In this document: one piece after another, positions 21,500-31,292 of the stretch | How the letters are laid out: every line of letters begins with the position of its first letter | How positions within the stretch are numbered: position 1 is the stretch's first letter | Assembly (NCBI GenBank): GCA_937944405.1 | Contig: CALDYR010000021.1 | Span: 1-61,438, forward strand | Origin: an uncultured Pirellulaceae bacterium | Lineage (GTDB): Bacteria > Planctomycetota > Planctomycetia > Pirellulales > Pirellulaceae | Length of the DNA: 61,438 nucleotides | Direction of reading: 5' to 3' | Translations under genes and position numbers: made by a program | Notes under the pieces: generated by a model | Told to the model about the DNA's origin: nothing | What the model saw: the letters and a program-made list of their open reading frames with translations, nothing else | The model's database searches: none

Positions 21500-22408
21500 C
21501 TAAATCACGGTAACAGAACCGGCGGCAAACGAAAGTTCCGTTCCCAATTTTTCATGGGGGCGACGCACAATAGCCGAAGCAATAAATTTTTGCTGATCCG
21601 GAGACCACGTCGAAGACGTTATTTTCCCAATCGTTTTCTCTCCGGCAATCAATTCGGTTGCGGCGGGCAGCGACTGGTCAGATTCCACATAAGCAATCAC
21701 CCGGTTCACCCGTCCAATCGCATCGATCCTGGCAACCGTTTCTTGGCCCAAGTAACAGCCCTTGTTGAAATTGATGCACTGGTCGTCGCGCAATAATTCT
21801 TGTGGCAAATTGGAATCGTCGATTTCAAATCCCATCCACGGCGTTCGACGTTCTATCCGGATGGCGTGAAACGCTTCTTCTCCGACAGCTTCAATTGCAT
21901 CTGGCACCGCGTTTGAATTTTCTGAGAGAACTAAATACCCCCAACCTGCCAATTCTAAATTAGCGATCACGGTGCCGTCGTTTGTTTCGATCAAGTGATT
22001 TTCTGGAAGCGCTGCGGTCAACGGCGGACTGAGCGCGGATTCAGATTTTGCACCGGCGACAAAGGTTGCCTCACGATCGGTGACCTTTTTCATTTGAACG
22101 TCATCCCGAAGCAGGTATTTGTCAAGATGTTCGATCATCGGATCGGCATCATCGGCCACCGAATGTAGCCACAGCGCATCGGCTCCGTTTAACACATGAA
22201 CGTGGTGCAAAATTTTTCCTTTGCCGTCCAAGATGAAAGCTTCGCAAACGCCGCGCGCGGGCAGTTGCTTGATTTCATTGGTGCAGAAATTATGCAAAAA
22301 CCTCAGCCGGTCCCCACCGGTGACCCGCACGATGCTGCCTTTGATCACGTACCCAACGGCATCGTCTTTGAGAGCGCGGTACTGGGCAATTGTTTCTGAA
22401 TCAAACAT
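21500..22408 (-). CDS. ygfZ: YgfZ/GcvT-domain folate-binding protein
   Basis: Tetrahydrofolate-binding protein that helps assemble or repair certain Fe-S enzymes. The 302-residue protein has the YgfZ signature NKGCYLGQETVARI (conserved Lys-Gly-Cys-Tyr) and an N-terminal GcvT-like fold (SIVRVTGGDRLRFLHNFCTN). It starts 3 bp after the LarA-like gene ends, so the two are co-transcribed and probably translationally linked. The Fe-S rich formate dehydrogenase about 4 kb away could be a client, but that is only inference. Confidence 0.9.
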   Translation of the reverse strand: MFDSETIAQYRALKDDAVGYVIKGSIVRVTGGDRLRFLHNFCTNEIKQLPARGVCEAFILDGKGKILHHVHVLNGADALWLHSVADDADPMIEHLDKYLLRDDVQMKKVTDREATFVAGAKSESALSPPLTAALPENHLIETNDGTVIANLELAGWGYLVLSENSNAVPDAIEAVGEEAFHAIRIERRTPWMGFEIDDSNLPQELLRDDQCINFNKGCYLGQETVARIDAIGRVNRVIAYVESDQSLPAATELIAGEKTIGKITSSTWSPDQQKFIASAIVRRPHEKLGTELSFAAGSVTVI

Positions 22409-22411
22409 GGA

Positions 22412-23605
22412 TTAGCTCGAAGCCGGTGAAGGATGGATAATGCAGCATCGATGAGCGTCTCGTAACATCACGCAACGGTCAAATTTTGCCAAGATACGGT
22501 CTACGTCGTTTTCTGATTCAATGAATCCCAGCCCTAGTTCTTCGGTCTGAGCCTGGGAGAGCCGCGACCGCAAAAAGATCGGACGTTCGGAGACAATGGA
22601 AGCCAACGCGCGCTGACGCACGGAGAGCTTCGTATTGATGTTGTCATCAAATTGAGCCAATAATGCTTTGCGTGTGTTACGATCGACGGCCTGGTCAATT
22701 GATGTCCACAACACGATCGGTCCGTCACCGTTGGAAACATGAGCCGCATTGACCACCGCGTCAGCGAAATCGTCCCACGATTGCCGCGTGCTCTGTTCTT
22801 CGATGGTGGCTAACACGGTTTTGCAGTTGGCAACAAAGTTGACCGCCCAAAGCTGATCGGCCAATTGCTTCGATTGGATGATTGCGTCCTTGCGAGCCCC
22901 AGCAACCACCGACGCAATCTGGTCGCCCGGTGCCGAAACGATTTGTAGCGAAAAAAACGTGCCAAGATAATTATTGGCTAATTCAATTTCGTCGGTACGT
23001 TGGGTGATGGAGCCTGCACCGGTTTTGAATTGCTCGTACCGGTCAGCGGAGCCGAAATCTGGATACAGGCAATCATAACGTTGTTGGTCCCCCGGAGTCG
23101 GACACCCCACCGGCAACAGCACATCGGCATCGGCCAACAGGCGATTGACGTGAACGGGGTCTCCGGCTTCATTGGCGGCCAAGTATGCCAGGCCGTAACC
23201 GTTGGCTGGATCATGAACCTGAAAAGCAATCACAGCCCGTTCGCCGACCCGCAATTTGATGATCGCCGGCGGGGTGCCGGTCGCGATATCGGACTCGGAT
23301 TGCTGTTGCTGCAGCGCGGTGATTCCAAACTGTGGTGCCATGCTGGCGGTGACGACCACCACGACATCACCCGTGTCGACGCCATTGTCACACAGTAGAT
23401 TTATTATCTGTTCCAGCACTTCAACCGCGTTAGGCAGGTTGCTTTGCAAAACGATCGCCAATGAGTCGCCGGGAAACAACCATTGATCGATCGATGGATA
23501 AAACAGGGGCTGGTGGAAAGCAGATTCTAACAGTGTCGCTAGGTCAACACTTTCGGCCCTCGGAGGCTGCGCGTGAACAATGTCAGCAGAAAGATTCTCA
23601 AACAC
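22412..23605 (-). CDS. LarA-like (DUF2088) protein lacking catalytic residues
   Basis: A 397-residue protein. The segment PGDSLAIVLQSNLPNAVEVLEQ followed by NGVDTGDVVVVVTASM resembles the N-terminal domain of lactate racemase LarA (GDxVxIVxxDxTRPxP, then DIxIIxAxGxH). The residues known to matter in LarA are not there: the Arg of the TRP motif reads as Leu, the Gly-x-His-Arg motif is replaced (ASMAPQFG), and no pincer lysine motif is visible. A racemase function is therefore unlikely. First gene of a minus-strand operon with ygfZ. The start ATG at 23605 is not preceded by a strong ribosome-binding site. Confidence 0.6.
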   Translation of the reverse strand: MFENLSADIVHAQPPRAESVDLATLLESAFHQPLFYPSIDQWLFPGDSLAIVLQSNLPNAVEVLEQIINLLCDNGVDTGDVVVVVTASMAPQFGITALQQQQSESDIATGTPPAIIKLRVGERAVIAFQVHDPANGYGLAYLAANEAGDPVHVNRLLADADVLLPVGCPTPGDQQRYDCLYPDFGSADRYEQFKTGAGSITQRTDEIELANNYLGTFFSLQIVSAPGDQIASVVAGARKDAIIQSKQLADQLWAVNFVANCKTVLATIEEQSTRQSWDDFADAVVNAAHVSNGDGPIVLWTSIDQAVDRNTRKALLAQFDDNINTKLSVRQRALASIVSERPIFLRSRLSQAQTEELGLGFIESENDVDRILAKFDRCVMLRDAHRCCIIHPSPASS

Positions 23606-23927
23606 AAATCAAGTCTCAATTAGAAAAAATGGGGCGCGGCGCCGTCGTTGAATTGAACAACAACGATTTCTCACGGGGCGTCGCGGTAAATCAATTTCCG
23701 CATCAGCCGGAAAATTTGACCTTCAAACTGCTTCGTGCGGTGCCAATTGTAGGAAATATAACAGAATTTTCTGCTTCGGCAATTTCCAGATTATCGGATG
23801 AGTGGACGCGGTAGATAAATACCACCGTTTTATCAGCGCCGGCACCAAGCCATGACCTACCTTTTGATGTCCCGCTCTCTGCGGCAGAGCATTCAACGAA
23901 CGCACTTTCGATTAGCAAGTTACTATC
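23606..23927. other. Spacer between divergent genes
   Basis: About 320 bp between the LarA-like gene and the J-like gene. A minus-strand frame of 82 codons crosses it, but it overlaps the J-like gene start and has no recognisable features. I see no hairpin or repeat. Confidence 0.35.
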
Positions 23928-24920
23928 ATGAGTTCTACTCAAACCCAACATTTCCTAAATTATTACGAAATTCTTGGAGCCGACCCGTTGGCACAGTTGG
24001 ACGAAATCGAAGCACTGTTTCGGCAACTGGCGTTTGAAGCAGAAACCACAGGCGACCACTCGAAAGTCCCTCAGGCAATGGAAGCGTTCAAGGTTCTACG
24101 CGATCCAAATTTGCGGCAACAGTACGACCAACAATTCGCCCAATTCCAAGCTCGAGCTCAGCAAGCCCAGCAGAGTCCAGCGGAAGCCAACGCCGCGGAG
24201 ATCCGCTCGGACCAAATTCAACAGCAGCTTCCGCAAACGCCGCTTGATCAAGGCGACGCATCCCACGCCAGCGTCAACCATGCTCAGTCTTTAGATGCTG
24301 TTCACACGCCGCTTCATGCCGAACCACAACAACGGATGCCCGTCGCGGAAACTTCCGCAGCCCACGAGTTTCAAACTGAATTCCAGCAACCCTCTGTCTC
24401 GCAGGCCCCGGCTTGCGATCACGCTCAAGCCGAAGCCTCGGTTTCTCACCACCATCCCTCGGTTGCCCCAGAAGCGCCGGCGGCGATTCCGGAGCCTCCC
24501 GCAGCACCGACGGAAACAACGGCGGCTGTAGAAACATTTGCCCCCTACGAGGCCCCGTCCGCTCAAGTGGAATCGGTCGGTGCTGAATCGCCGGTTGAAG
24601 AAGATTTCACGCCAACGAACAAAAGCAACTTCGAAGAAGAACTGAAGATGAAACCTGATGTGCTCGACCGCCACCGGCGCGAGCTGTTGAAGATGTTTTA
24701 CGAAAAACGCCGACGGAACATGCGTGCATCGGGCATGGCGATCGGTGGGCTGGATTCGCTGGTGTCGTATTCCTACGAACTTTTAGAGTTTCACCTCTGG
24801 GTGCTTTCGGAGAAAAAGTGGGTCGTGCGTGAAGAATCCGGTGCCCTATCGATTTCGGCATTAGGCTGTGAAAACCACGAAAATAACCTGACCGAAGGGC
24901 TGATTGACACTAACCTTTAA
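23928..24920 (+). CDS. J-domain-like protein without HPD, winged-helix-like C-terminus
   Basis: A 330-residue protein. Residues about 10-72 match a J-domain outline: NYYEILGADPLAQLDEIEAL, an alanine helix, then AMEAFKVLRDPNLRQQYDQQF. The His-Pro-Asp loop that stimulates DnaK is missing; the site reads EAETTGDHSKVP. A Gln/Ala/Pro-rich linker of about 150 residues follows. The last 90 residues (DRHRRELLKMFYEKRRR, SYELLEFHLWVLSEKKWVVREES) look like a compact winged helix-turn-helix. It is probably an adaptor or scaffold rather than a DnaK co-chaperone. It is convergent with proB. Confidence 0.6.
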   Translation: MSSTQTQHFLNYYEILGADPLAQLDEIEALFRQLAFEAETTGDHSKVPQAMEAFKVLRDPNLRQQYDQQFAQFQARAQQAQQSPAEANAAEIRSDQIQQQLPQTPLDQGDASHASVNHAQSLDAVHTPLHAEPQQRMPVAETSAAHEFQTEFQQPSVSQAPACDHAQAEASVSHHHPSVAPEAPAAIPEPPAAPTETTAAVETFAPYEAPSAQVESVGAESPVEEDFTPTNKSNFEEELKMKPDVLDRHRRELLKMFYEKRRRNMRASGMAIGGLDSLVSYSYELLEFHLWVLSEKKWVVREESGALSISALGCENHENNLTEGLIDTNL

Positions 24921-24927
24921 TCCGACC

Positions 24928-24959
24928 GGTTGGTCGTTAGAAAGGTTGGTCGTTAGAAA
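24928..24959. repeat. 16-bp exact tandem duplication
   Basis: GGTTGGTCGTTAGAAA occurs twice in a row (24928-24943, 24944-24959). The second copy covers the last codons and stop of proB. Confidence 0.9.
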
Positions 24960-26083
24960 TCAACCACCATATCGTCGCGATGAATCAACACCGCACGAAT
25001 GTTGTGGCCCAGCGTTTTCGCGATGTCGTCACTATTGAGCCCGATGACCTTTCGTGCTTCAACCGAATCGTATTCGGCCAACCCTTGCCCGAGAATTGCG
25101 CCGCTAGGGCTGACGATTTGAACGGTGTCGCCGCGACTAAAATCGCCCTCCACCGAAGTCACCCCAACCGGTAGTAGGCTCTTACCGCTTTCCAACGCCA
25201 CCATCGCACCTTCGTCGATGCTGATTTGTCCGCCGACATCCAAACCACCGGCGATCCATTTTTTTCTATCCGTGATCGGAACCGGCGACGGCATAAACCA
25301 AGTCGCTTTTTTTCCATTGTCAAGTTCTGAAAGCGGATGCAGTTGATCGGCCGAGGTAATCACCATCGTCACGCCGGCGGACGTGGCGATTTTCGCCGCT
25401 TCGATTTTAGTCCTCATCCCGCCGCGCGAAAACTCCGACGCCGCACCACCGCCCATGGCTTCAATTTCTGGCGTGACATGGTCGACGATTTCTAAATGTC
25501 GAGCGTCCGGGTCCAAGTGAGGCGGCGCGGTGTACAAGCCGTCAATATCCGAAAGCAGGATCAATAAATCAGCGTCTATCATCGAAGCAACCCGCGCGGC
25601 CAGGCGGTCGTTGTCCCCATAGCGAATTTCCGCGGTCGCGACAGAGTCGTTTTCATTGATGATTGGCACTGATCTCCAACGCAGCGCCGTCTGGATTGTA
25701 TTCCGAGCGTTCAGATACCGGCGGCGGTCTTCGGTATCGCCAAGCGTTAAAAGAATCTGAGCCGCGGTCAGCCCGTGGGCATGGAGCGTTTTGTGGTATG
25801 CGTGGCACATCGAAATTTGACCAATCGCCGCCGCCGCTTGGCTTTCCTCCAGCAGCAACACCCCCGAACTGACGGGCACTCCCTGATCGGTCATCTGCTT
25901 GCGGCCTAATGCGATCGCCCCTGAAGAAACGATCAGCACCTCGGTGCCCTGACGATGCAGTTCAGCCACATCGCGGATCAACGAAGTCAACCAAACGGAC
26001 CGGATGCCCGTTTTTTGATCAACCAGTGACGCCGAACCGATCTTGACAACGATGCGCGAAAAGTTTTTAAGCGATGGTTTCAA
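24953..26083 (-). CDS. proB: Glutamate 5-kinase
   Basis: Phosphorylates glutamate in the first, feedback-inhibited step of proline synthesis. The 376-residue protein has the amino-acid kinase domain ([34 protein letters not shown]) and a C-terminal PUA domain (about residues 280-370; [30 protein letters not shown]). The stop lies inside a 16-bp tandem duplication. It is not next to proA, and obgE (a frequent neighbour) is absent. ATG at 26083. Confidence 0.94.
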   Translation of the reverse strand: MKPSLKNFSRIVVKIGSASLVDQKTGIRSVWLTSLIRDVAELHRQGTEVLIVSSGAIALGRKQMTDQGVPVSSGVLLLEESQAAAAIGQISMCHAYHKTLHAHGLTAAQILLTLGDTEDRRRYLNARNTIQTALRWRSVPIINENDSVATAEIRYGDNDRLAARVASMIDADLLILLSDIDGLYTAPPHLDPDARHLEIVDHVTPEIEAMGGGAASEFSRGGMRTKIEAAKIATSAGVTMVITSADQLHPLSELDNGKKATWFMPSPVPITDRKKWIAGGLDVGGQISIDEGAMVALESGKSLLPVGVTSVEGDFSRGDTVQIVSPSGAILGQGLAEYDSVEARKVIGLNSDDIAKTLGHNIRAVLIHRDDMVVDF

Positions 26084-26457
26084 TGGACTATTAAATAGTG
26101 GGCTGGTTGTTTTCGGTGCAGACAGCGGTCAGTGAGGAGGATAGTCGAAGGTGCGACATGTTGTAAATCGGGCATTCAATCGCGCCCGCAATTCGGCCCA
26201 GAAAAATGCAAACTTGTCTCAGCAAACACACTCACCAAATCCGCGCCACAAAAGCCGAGAGATTCCGGTTTCGTGATTTAAACTCAGGCTCAATAATAGT
26301 CTATCATAGCCGATAGCGTCACCTTCCACGCGCTCATTGATCGGTAGGCATGATTTCCCCGTCAATTTTAAATCACATGTGGCTGGATTCGCGGGAATTC
26401 AGTGCCGTCCCGGTAACGCGGTAAAAATTTACACCATCACTTCGACGTAAAGCTATC
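26084..26457. other. Spacer between proB and the formate dehydrogenase operon
   Basis: About 370 bp between divergent genes. It must hold the operon promoter. AT-rich stretches lie near 26285-26310; no clear inverted operator or riboswitch fold is visible. Confidence 0.35.
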
Positions 26458-27972
26458 ATGCAAAAACCAGATTCCCAGCGCGAAAAGATTATCGAATTGC
26501 TTGAACACGCCGGCGGCGCAACCGAGGATGCGGTCGCTCAGGTTTCGCGCGAAACGGGGGTTCCGGAAGCCGATATATGGGGGACGGGAAAGTTTTACTC
26601 GTTGATCGCCACGCCGGGAAAACGAGTTCGGATCTGCGATGGGCTGACATGTCAAATGGCCGGTGCCGATGAACTGGCCAAGAAAATCTCTGACAGTGGT
26701 CAAGCCTATGAACGGGTGAGCTGTTTAGGTCAATGTGATTTGGCGATTGCGACGCTGACCGAAGACATGAAGTTGAAAACCTATGGGAAGAACGAAACGT
26801 CCGTCACTCCCAACGATCCGAATTTGGCCATCAACTTAGCCGGACCGGTCGACTTGAGCTACGCCGCGTTAAATAAAGCGAGGCAACTTGGTCCCGCGGC
26901 GGTCATCGAACAACTCGAAGCGTCCGGTTTGCAAGGCAGAGGCGGCGCGGGTTTTCCAGCCCATATTAAATGGAAATCCCTCCGTGCTCAAACCGAAACC
27001 CAACGCTACGTCATCTGCAACGCCGACGAAGCCGAACCCGGCACTTTCAAGGATCGCGAAACCATTCTCCGCCAACCTCATAAAATGCTTGAGGGGCTCG
27101 CCATCGCGGCGGCGATGATCGAAACCACTGACATCTACATTTATATTCGTGGCGAATATGGACACGAGTACGAATCGATCAACCGCGCAATCGAGGAGTC
27201 CGGCGATCAGTTGTCGGAGTTCAACTTCACCGTCGTGCGAGGCCATGGTGCGTACATCTGTGGCGAGGAAACGGCGCTGCTGGAATCGCTGGAAGGCAAA
27301 CGTGGCATGCCGCGATTGAAACCGCCCTTCCCAACGGAGTCAGGTTTTCGTGGTAAACCGTCGCTGATCCACAACGTCGAAACGATCGCTTGCGTGCCTT
27401 CGATCGTCCATCATGGCGGACAACATTTTAAGGATCTTGGCCGCACCGAAGCCGGTTCGAAATTATATTGCATCTCGGGACACATCAATAAACCCGGCGT
27501 TTACGAACTCCCTCTAGGGGTGACACTGGACGAACTGGTTGCGGCAGCCGGCGGATACTTGGGAACCCCATTGGCGTTTTCGCCCGGCGGCGCTTCCTCT
27601 GGATTTTTGCCGATCGAGATGAGAACGCTCCCTTTGGATTACAAAAACCTCGCCGATGCAGGATCGATGATGGGTAGCTCCGGCGTTGTGGTACTCAACG
27701 ACACCGTAGATATGGCCCAAGCCGCAGGATGGCAGTTGGAATTCTTCGAACGTGAGAGCTGCGGTCAGTGTGCGCCCTGCCGAATCGGTTCGCGCTACCT
27801 ACGGCGACAAAACGATGACTACCTCAAACACGGGGATCCGATCGCGTTCGAACACGCCGACGATGTGGCGTGGGAGATGGAAGAAGGGTCAATTTGCGGG
27901 TTGGGAATGGTCGCCGCCAAGCCGCTGGAATCCGCTAGAGAGCACTTCCCGGATCATTTTAAAACTAAATAG
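26458..27972 (+). CDS. NAD-dependent formate dehydrogenase beta subunit (fused NuoE/NuoF type)
   Basis: Electron-transfer and NAD+-reducing subunit. The 504-residue protein fuses two modules. Residues about 1-115 are a NuoE-like thioredoxin fold with a 2Fe-2S site (CDGLTC and CLGQC). Residues about 140-500 are NuoF-like: FMN/NAD-binding GRGGAGFP and NADEAEPGTF, then a 4Fe-4S site (ESCGQCAPCRIG plus SICGLG). The same fusion is seen in FdsB-type subunits of formate dehydrogenases and in HoxF-like diaphorases. It precedes the catalytic subunit by 63 bp, which supports formate:NAD+ oxidoreductase. No small gamma subunit (FdsG) is separate, as its domain is already fused here. Confidence 0.88.
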   Translation: MQKPDSQREKIIELLEHAGGATEDAVAQVSRETGVPEADIWGTGKFYSLIATPGKRVRICDGLTCQMAGADELAKKISDSGQAYERVSCLGQCDLAIATLTEDMKLKTYGKNETSVTPNDPNLAINLAGPVDLSYAALNKARQLGPAAVIEQLEASGLQGRGGAGFPAHIKWKSLRAQTETQRYVICNADEAEPGTFKDRETILRQPHKMLEGLAIAAAMIETTDIYIYIRGEYGHEYESINRAIEESGDQLSEFNFTVVRGHGAYICGEETALLESLEGKRGMPRLKPPFPTESGFRGKPSLIHNVETIACVPSIVHHGGQHFKDLGRTEAGSKLYCISGHINKPGVYELPLGVTLDELVAAAGGYLGTPLAFSPGGASSGFLPIEMRTLPLDYKNLADAGSMMGSSGVVVLNDTVDMAQAAGWQLEFFERESCGQCAPCRIGSRYLRRQNDDYLKHGDPIAFEHADDVAWEMEEGSICGLGMVAAKPLESAREHFPDHFKTK

Positions 27973-28035
27973 CGTTCCGCAGCGATTGCTGAAATTTAGA
28001 CACGTTTTGAATTTTACAATTCGAAAGTAAAACCA

Positions 28036-30792
28036 ATGAACCAATCCTTTCAAATCACACTCGACGGTCAAACAGTCACTGCCCACACCGGAGAGACGGT
28101 TTTCGACGTGGCCAAACGGGAAGGCGTTTCGATCCCTTCCTTGTGCCATGATTCGCGGCTGGAACCTGCTGGTGCGTGTCGTGTGTGTTTGGTCGAAGTC
28201 GCGGGGCAACGCCGCCTGCAACCGGGATGTGCTTGGGTTGTCACACCGGATATGCAGATTGAAACCCAAACCGATCGAATCCAGCGGCACCGAACCGTGC
28301 TGTACAATCTGTACATGGCCGATCACGAGATCGATGATGCCGGTCTGCCAGTCGAAACTGGAAACGAGAATCAACTGCGCAAACTATGCCAAAGCGTACC
28401 ATCGATGGGATTAACGCCGATCCAAGCCCCCCGCAGCGGCCGTCCTTTAGACGACAATCCCTACATAAAGTTCGAACCAGATCTCTGTATCTTGTGTGCC
28501 CGGTGTACACGGTACTGCGACGAAGTGGAAGCCGTCAATGCGATCACATTGGCCAACCGGGGCAGCGAAACCACCATCGCCACCGCCGGACAGCGCAGCT
28601 TGATGGAGACCACTTGTGAACTGTGCGGTGGTTGCATCGACACCTGCCCGACCGGCGCGTTGATCGAAAAGAAAGCCCCCTCAAATCTGGTGCAATTAGG
28701 AGAAATCGAATCGTTCAGATCGACATGCAACTTCTGCGGCGTCGGGTGTCAACTGAATCTCCACGTGCAAAACGATCGAGTCGTGAAGGTCACCAGCCCT
28801 CCGCCTGGCGATACGCTCAACGACGGCAATTTGTGCATCAAGGGAAGGTTTGCCTACGACTTCATCCATCACCAAGATCGCATCACCGAACCCTTGATTC
28901 GCGATAAAAACGGTCAACTCCAGCCCGCGACTTGGGAGCAGGCGATCGCCGCAACCGCCAACGGGCTCAACGCGGTGCGCGAAAAACATGGCCCCGATGC
29001 GCTCGGGTTTATTTCTTCCTCGCGCTGCACCGGTGAAGAAAACTACTTAATGCAGAAACTTGCTCGGGCCGCATTCGGAACCAACAACATCCATCAGTGT
29101 GCCGCGACCTGACATGCTCCTACCGTCGCCGGTCTGGTGACAATGTTCGGAGCTGGTGCGATGACCAATTCGATCGATGAAATTCGTGACACCGACATGA
29201 TGTTCGTGATCGGTTCCAACACCACCGAAGCTCATCCGATTATCGCGATGGAAATGAAACGTGCGCGGCAACGCGGCGCCAAATTAGTCGTCGCCGATCC
29301 TCGTAAAATTTGGCTGGCGGAAATGGCCGATTTGCACTTGCAGCTAAAACCCGGTACCGACGTATGGTTGCTTTCGGCGATGGCAAACGTGATCATTTCT
29401 GAAAACTTATACGATCAAGCCTTCATCGAAAAACACACCACCGACTTCGATCACGTCGTCGAGAAAGTCAAATCTTATACGCCAGAAGAAGCCGAAAAAA
29501 TTACCGGCGTACCGGCCGAAGACATTCGCACCGCCGCGCGCTGGTACGCGACCACCAAACACGCCGGAATCTACTACACGTTGGGGATCACCGAACATAC
29601 TCACGGCACCGACAACGTTTATTGCTTGGCTAATTTGGTGTTAATGACAGGACATTTAGGCGTAAAATCAGCCGGCATGAATCCGCTGCGCGGCCAAAAC
29701 AATGTCCAAGGCGCTAACGATGCCGGCGCCACACCGGTTTACTACCCCGGTTACCAAAAAGTCACCGACGTATCGGTAAAATCCAAGTTCGAAACGGCTT
29801 GGGGCGTTGGCCTATCCGCTCATGACGGACTCAATCTCAACGAAATGATGAAGGAGATGGCCAAAGGAAATTTAAAGGCTGTCTATGTGATGGGCGAAGA
29901 CATCGTCATCTCCGAACCCAACGTCACCAAAGTAGAAACAGGGCTCAACCGCTGTGAATTCGTTGTGTGCCAAGAGATATTCCACAACGAAACGACGCGC
30001 TTTGCAGACGTGATTCTTCCCGGTGCCTGCTTCGCGGAAAAGGATGGCGTGTTCACCAACAGCGACCGGCGTATCCAACGGGTTCGTAAAGCTGTTGATC
30101 CGCCGGGCAAAGCGCGTCCAGATTGGCGGATTCTTTGCGATATCGCGCGGACCAGCGGATATGCGATGCCCAACTATTTGAGCACTGAAGAGGTATTTGC
30201 CGAATTTGCTTCATTGACGCCACAGATAAAAGGGATTTCGTATCAACGACTGGAAGCGACGCCGGCAGGATTGCAGTGGCCGTGTCCTGATGAAAACCAT
30301 CCCGGGACACCTACCTTGCACTTGGATGGCCCCATGGTTGGCACTGCCCCGTTCCAAGCGGTCGATTATCGCCCCAGTGCCGAACTTCCGGACAATGACT
30401 ATCCGTTAGTGCTTTCGACCGGCAGAACCCTGTATCACTACAACAGTGCCACACAAACACGGCGTGACGCAGGCCCGGCAACAAAGCAACGCGGCAACTT
30501 CATCGAAATCAATCTCCGCGACGCCAAACGTTTGGGGATCCAGCACGGGAACCGTGTCGAAGTTGCCTCCCGTCGAGGAACGATATGCGCCGAAGCTTGG
30601 ATCTCGCCAAGGGTACGGGTGGGGTGCATCTGGATGCCGATGCACTTTGCTGAAAATCGGGCTAATCTACTGACCAACGATGCAGGCGATTCGGTCACCG
30701 GAACCGGCGAGTACAAAGTATGTGCGGTCAAAGTGCGGGCTGTCGAAGCGCTACCCAATGCCCCCGCCAACGCGCTGCTTGAAACGCGTTAA
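28036..30792 (+). CDS. Formate dehydrogenase catalytic subunit, selenocysteine-containing
   Basis: Oxidises formate to CO2 at a molybdenum or tungsten bis-MGD centre. Read through one in-frame TGA (29110-29112) the frame gives 918 residues with no other stop. Order: NuoG-like 2Fe-2S ferredoxin (CHDSRLEPAGACRVC); two 4Fe-4S motifs (CILCARCTRYC, CELCGGCIDTC); the MopB 4Fe-4S motif CNFCGVGC; the active site; and a C-terminal molybdopterin-binding domain (LSTGRTLYHYNSATQTRR). The TGA falls exactly at the catalytic Sec/Cys position: CAAT-TGA-HAPTVAGL, where homologues have Sec or Cys followed by His. The Arg often found two residues before it is Ala here. Partner of the fused beta subunit upstream. 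selABCD and fdhD are not in the window. Confidence 0.9.
29113..29141 (+). promoter_or_regulatory. Bacterial SECIS-like hairpin after the TGA
   Basis: GTCGCC (29125-29130) pairs with GGTGAC (29136-29141), with one G-U pair, around the loop GGTCT (29131-29135). The loop sits at the same codon distance from the TGA as the SelB-binding loop of E. coli fdhF, which is also GGUCU. Part of this identity follows from the shared Gly-Leu codons. Confidence 0.65.
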
Positions 30793-30848
30793 CAGTGCAA
30801 CACGCCCCACGCAAAAACTGTTCGCTAGTGATTGGCTACCGCTTAATT

Positions 30849-31067
30849 TCAGGCCAGATGGATTCGTAAGGATTCAACCCGGTCAAAGAAACCCCAAGCA
30901 TCGTTCCAACGGGAAACGATCTCCCTGATGTTTACTTCTGACCAGCCAAGGGGCCCTTTTAAATTGGCCAACCGAAATTCGATGGAGTTCGCCGCGCGTC
31001 GTAAAACGGTCACTTCAACCGTGGGACGCAAGTAATTTCGTGCGACCTTCGCGAACCGCGTCTTCAC
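30849..31067 (-). CDS. Small hypothetical protein
   Basis: A 72-codon frame in the spacer after the formate dehydrogenase genes, on the opposite strand. It begins at GTG (31067) with KTRFAKVARNYL, is basic at the N-terminus and ends RVESLRIHLA. Amino-acid use looks like that of a real protein, but no strong ribosome-binding site is visible and I do not recognise it. Confidence 0.35.
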   Translation of the reverse strand: MKTRFAKVARNYLRPTVEVTVLRRAANSIEFRLANLKGPLGWSEVNIREIVSRWNDAWGFFDRVESLRIHLA

Positions 31068-31292
31068 AGAAACACCGCGTTGTAGGTCACTTCACATTGC
31101 TGACGTCCCGCCGAAGAAGCGGCTGATACCTGTAGCGATTATTCTGATTCCGTTGATGGTGGGGAACGTTTCCGATTCTTTTCACACCAAAAAAGTTCCA
31201 TTTATCAACAGCAGCGTCGCACGCAACCTACCTTTTGATTGCACCGGATCCCCAAGCGATTCACACCCAACGTTACGTCCCCCGTACTTGTT

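Noticed and set aside
23703..23951. Minus-strand frame of 82 codons between the LarA-like and J-like genes
   Set aside because: It overlaps the J-like gene start and has no recognisable motif; treated as chance.
29137..30792. Treating the part after the TGA as a separate gene
   Set aside because: It is in the same frame as the upstream part, starts in the middle of a conserved motif and has no start signal; readthrough as selenocysteine explains it better.
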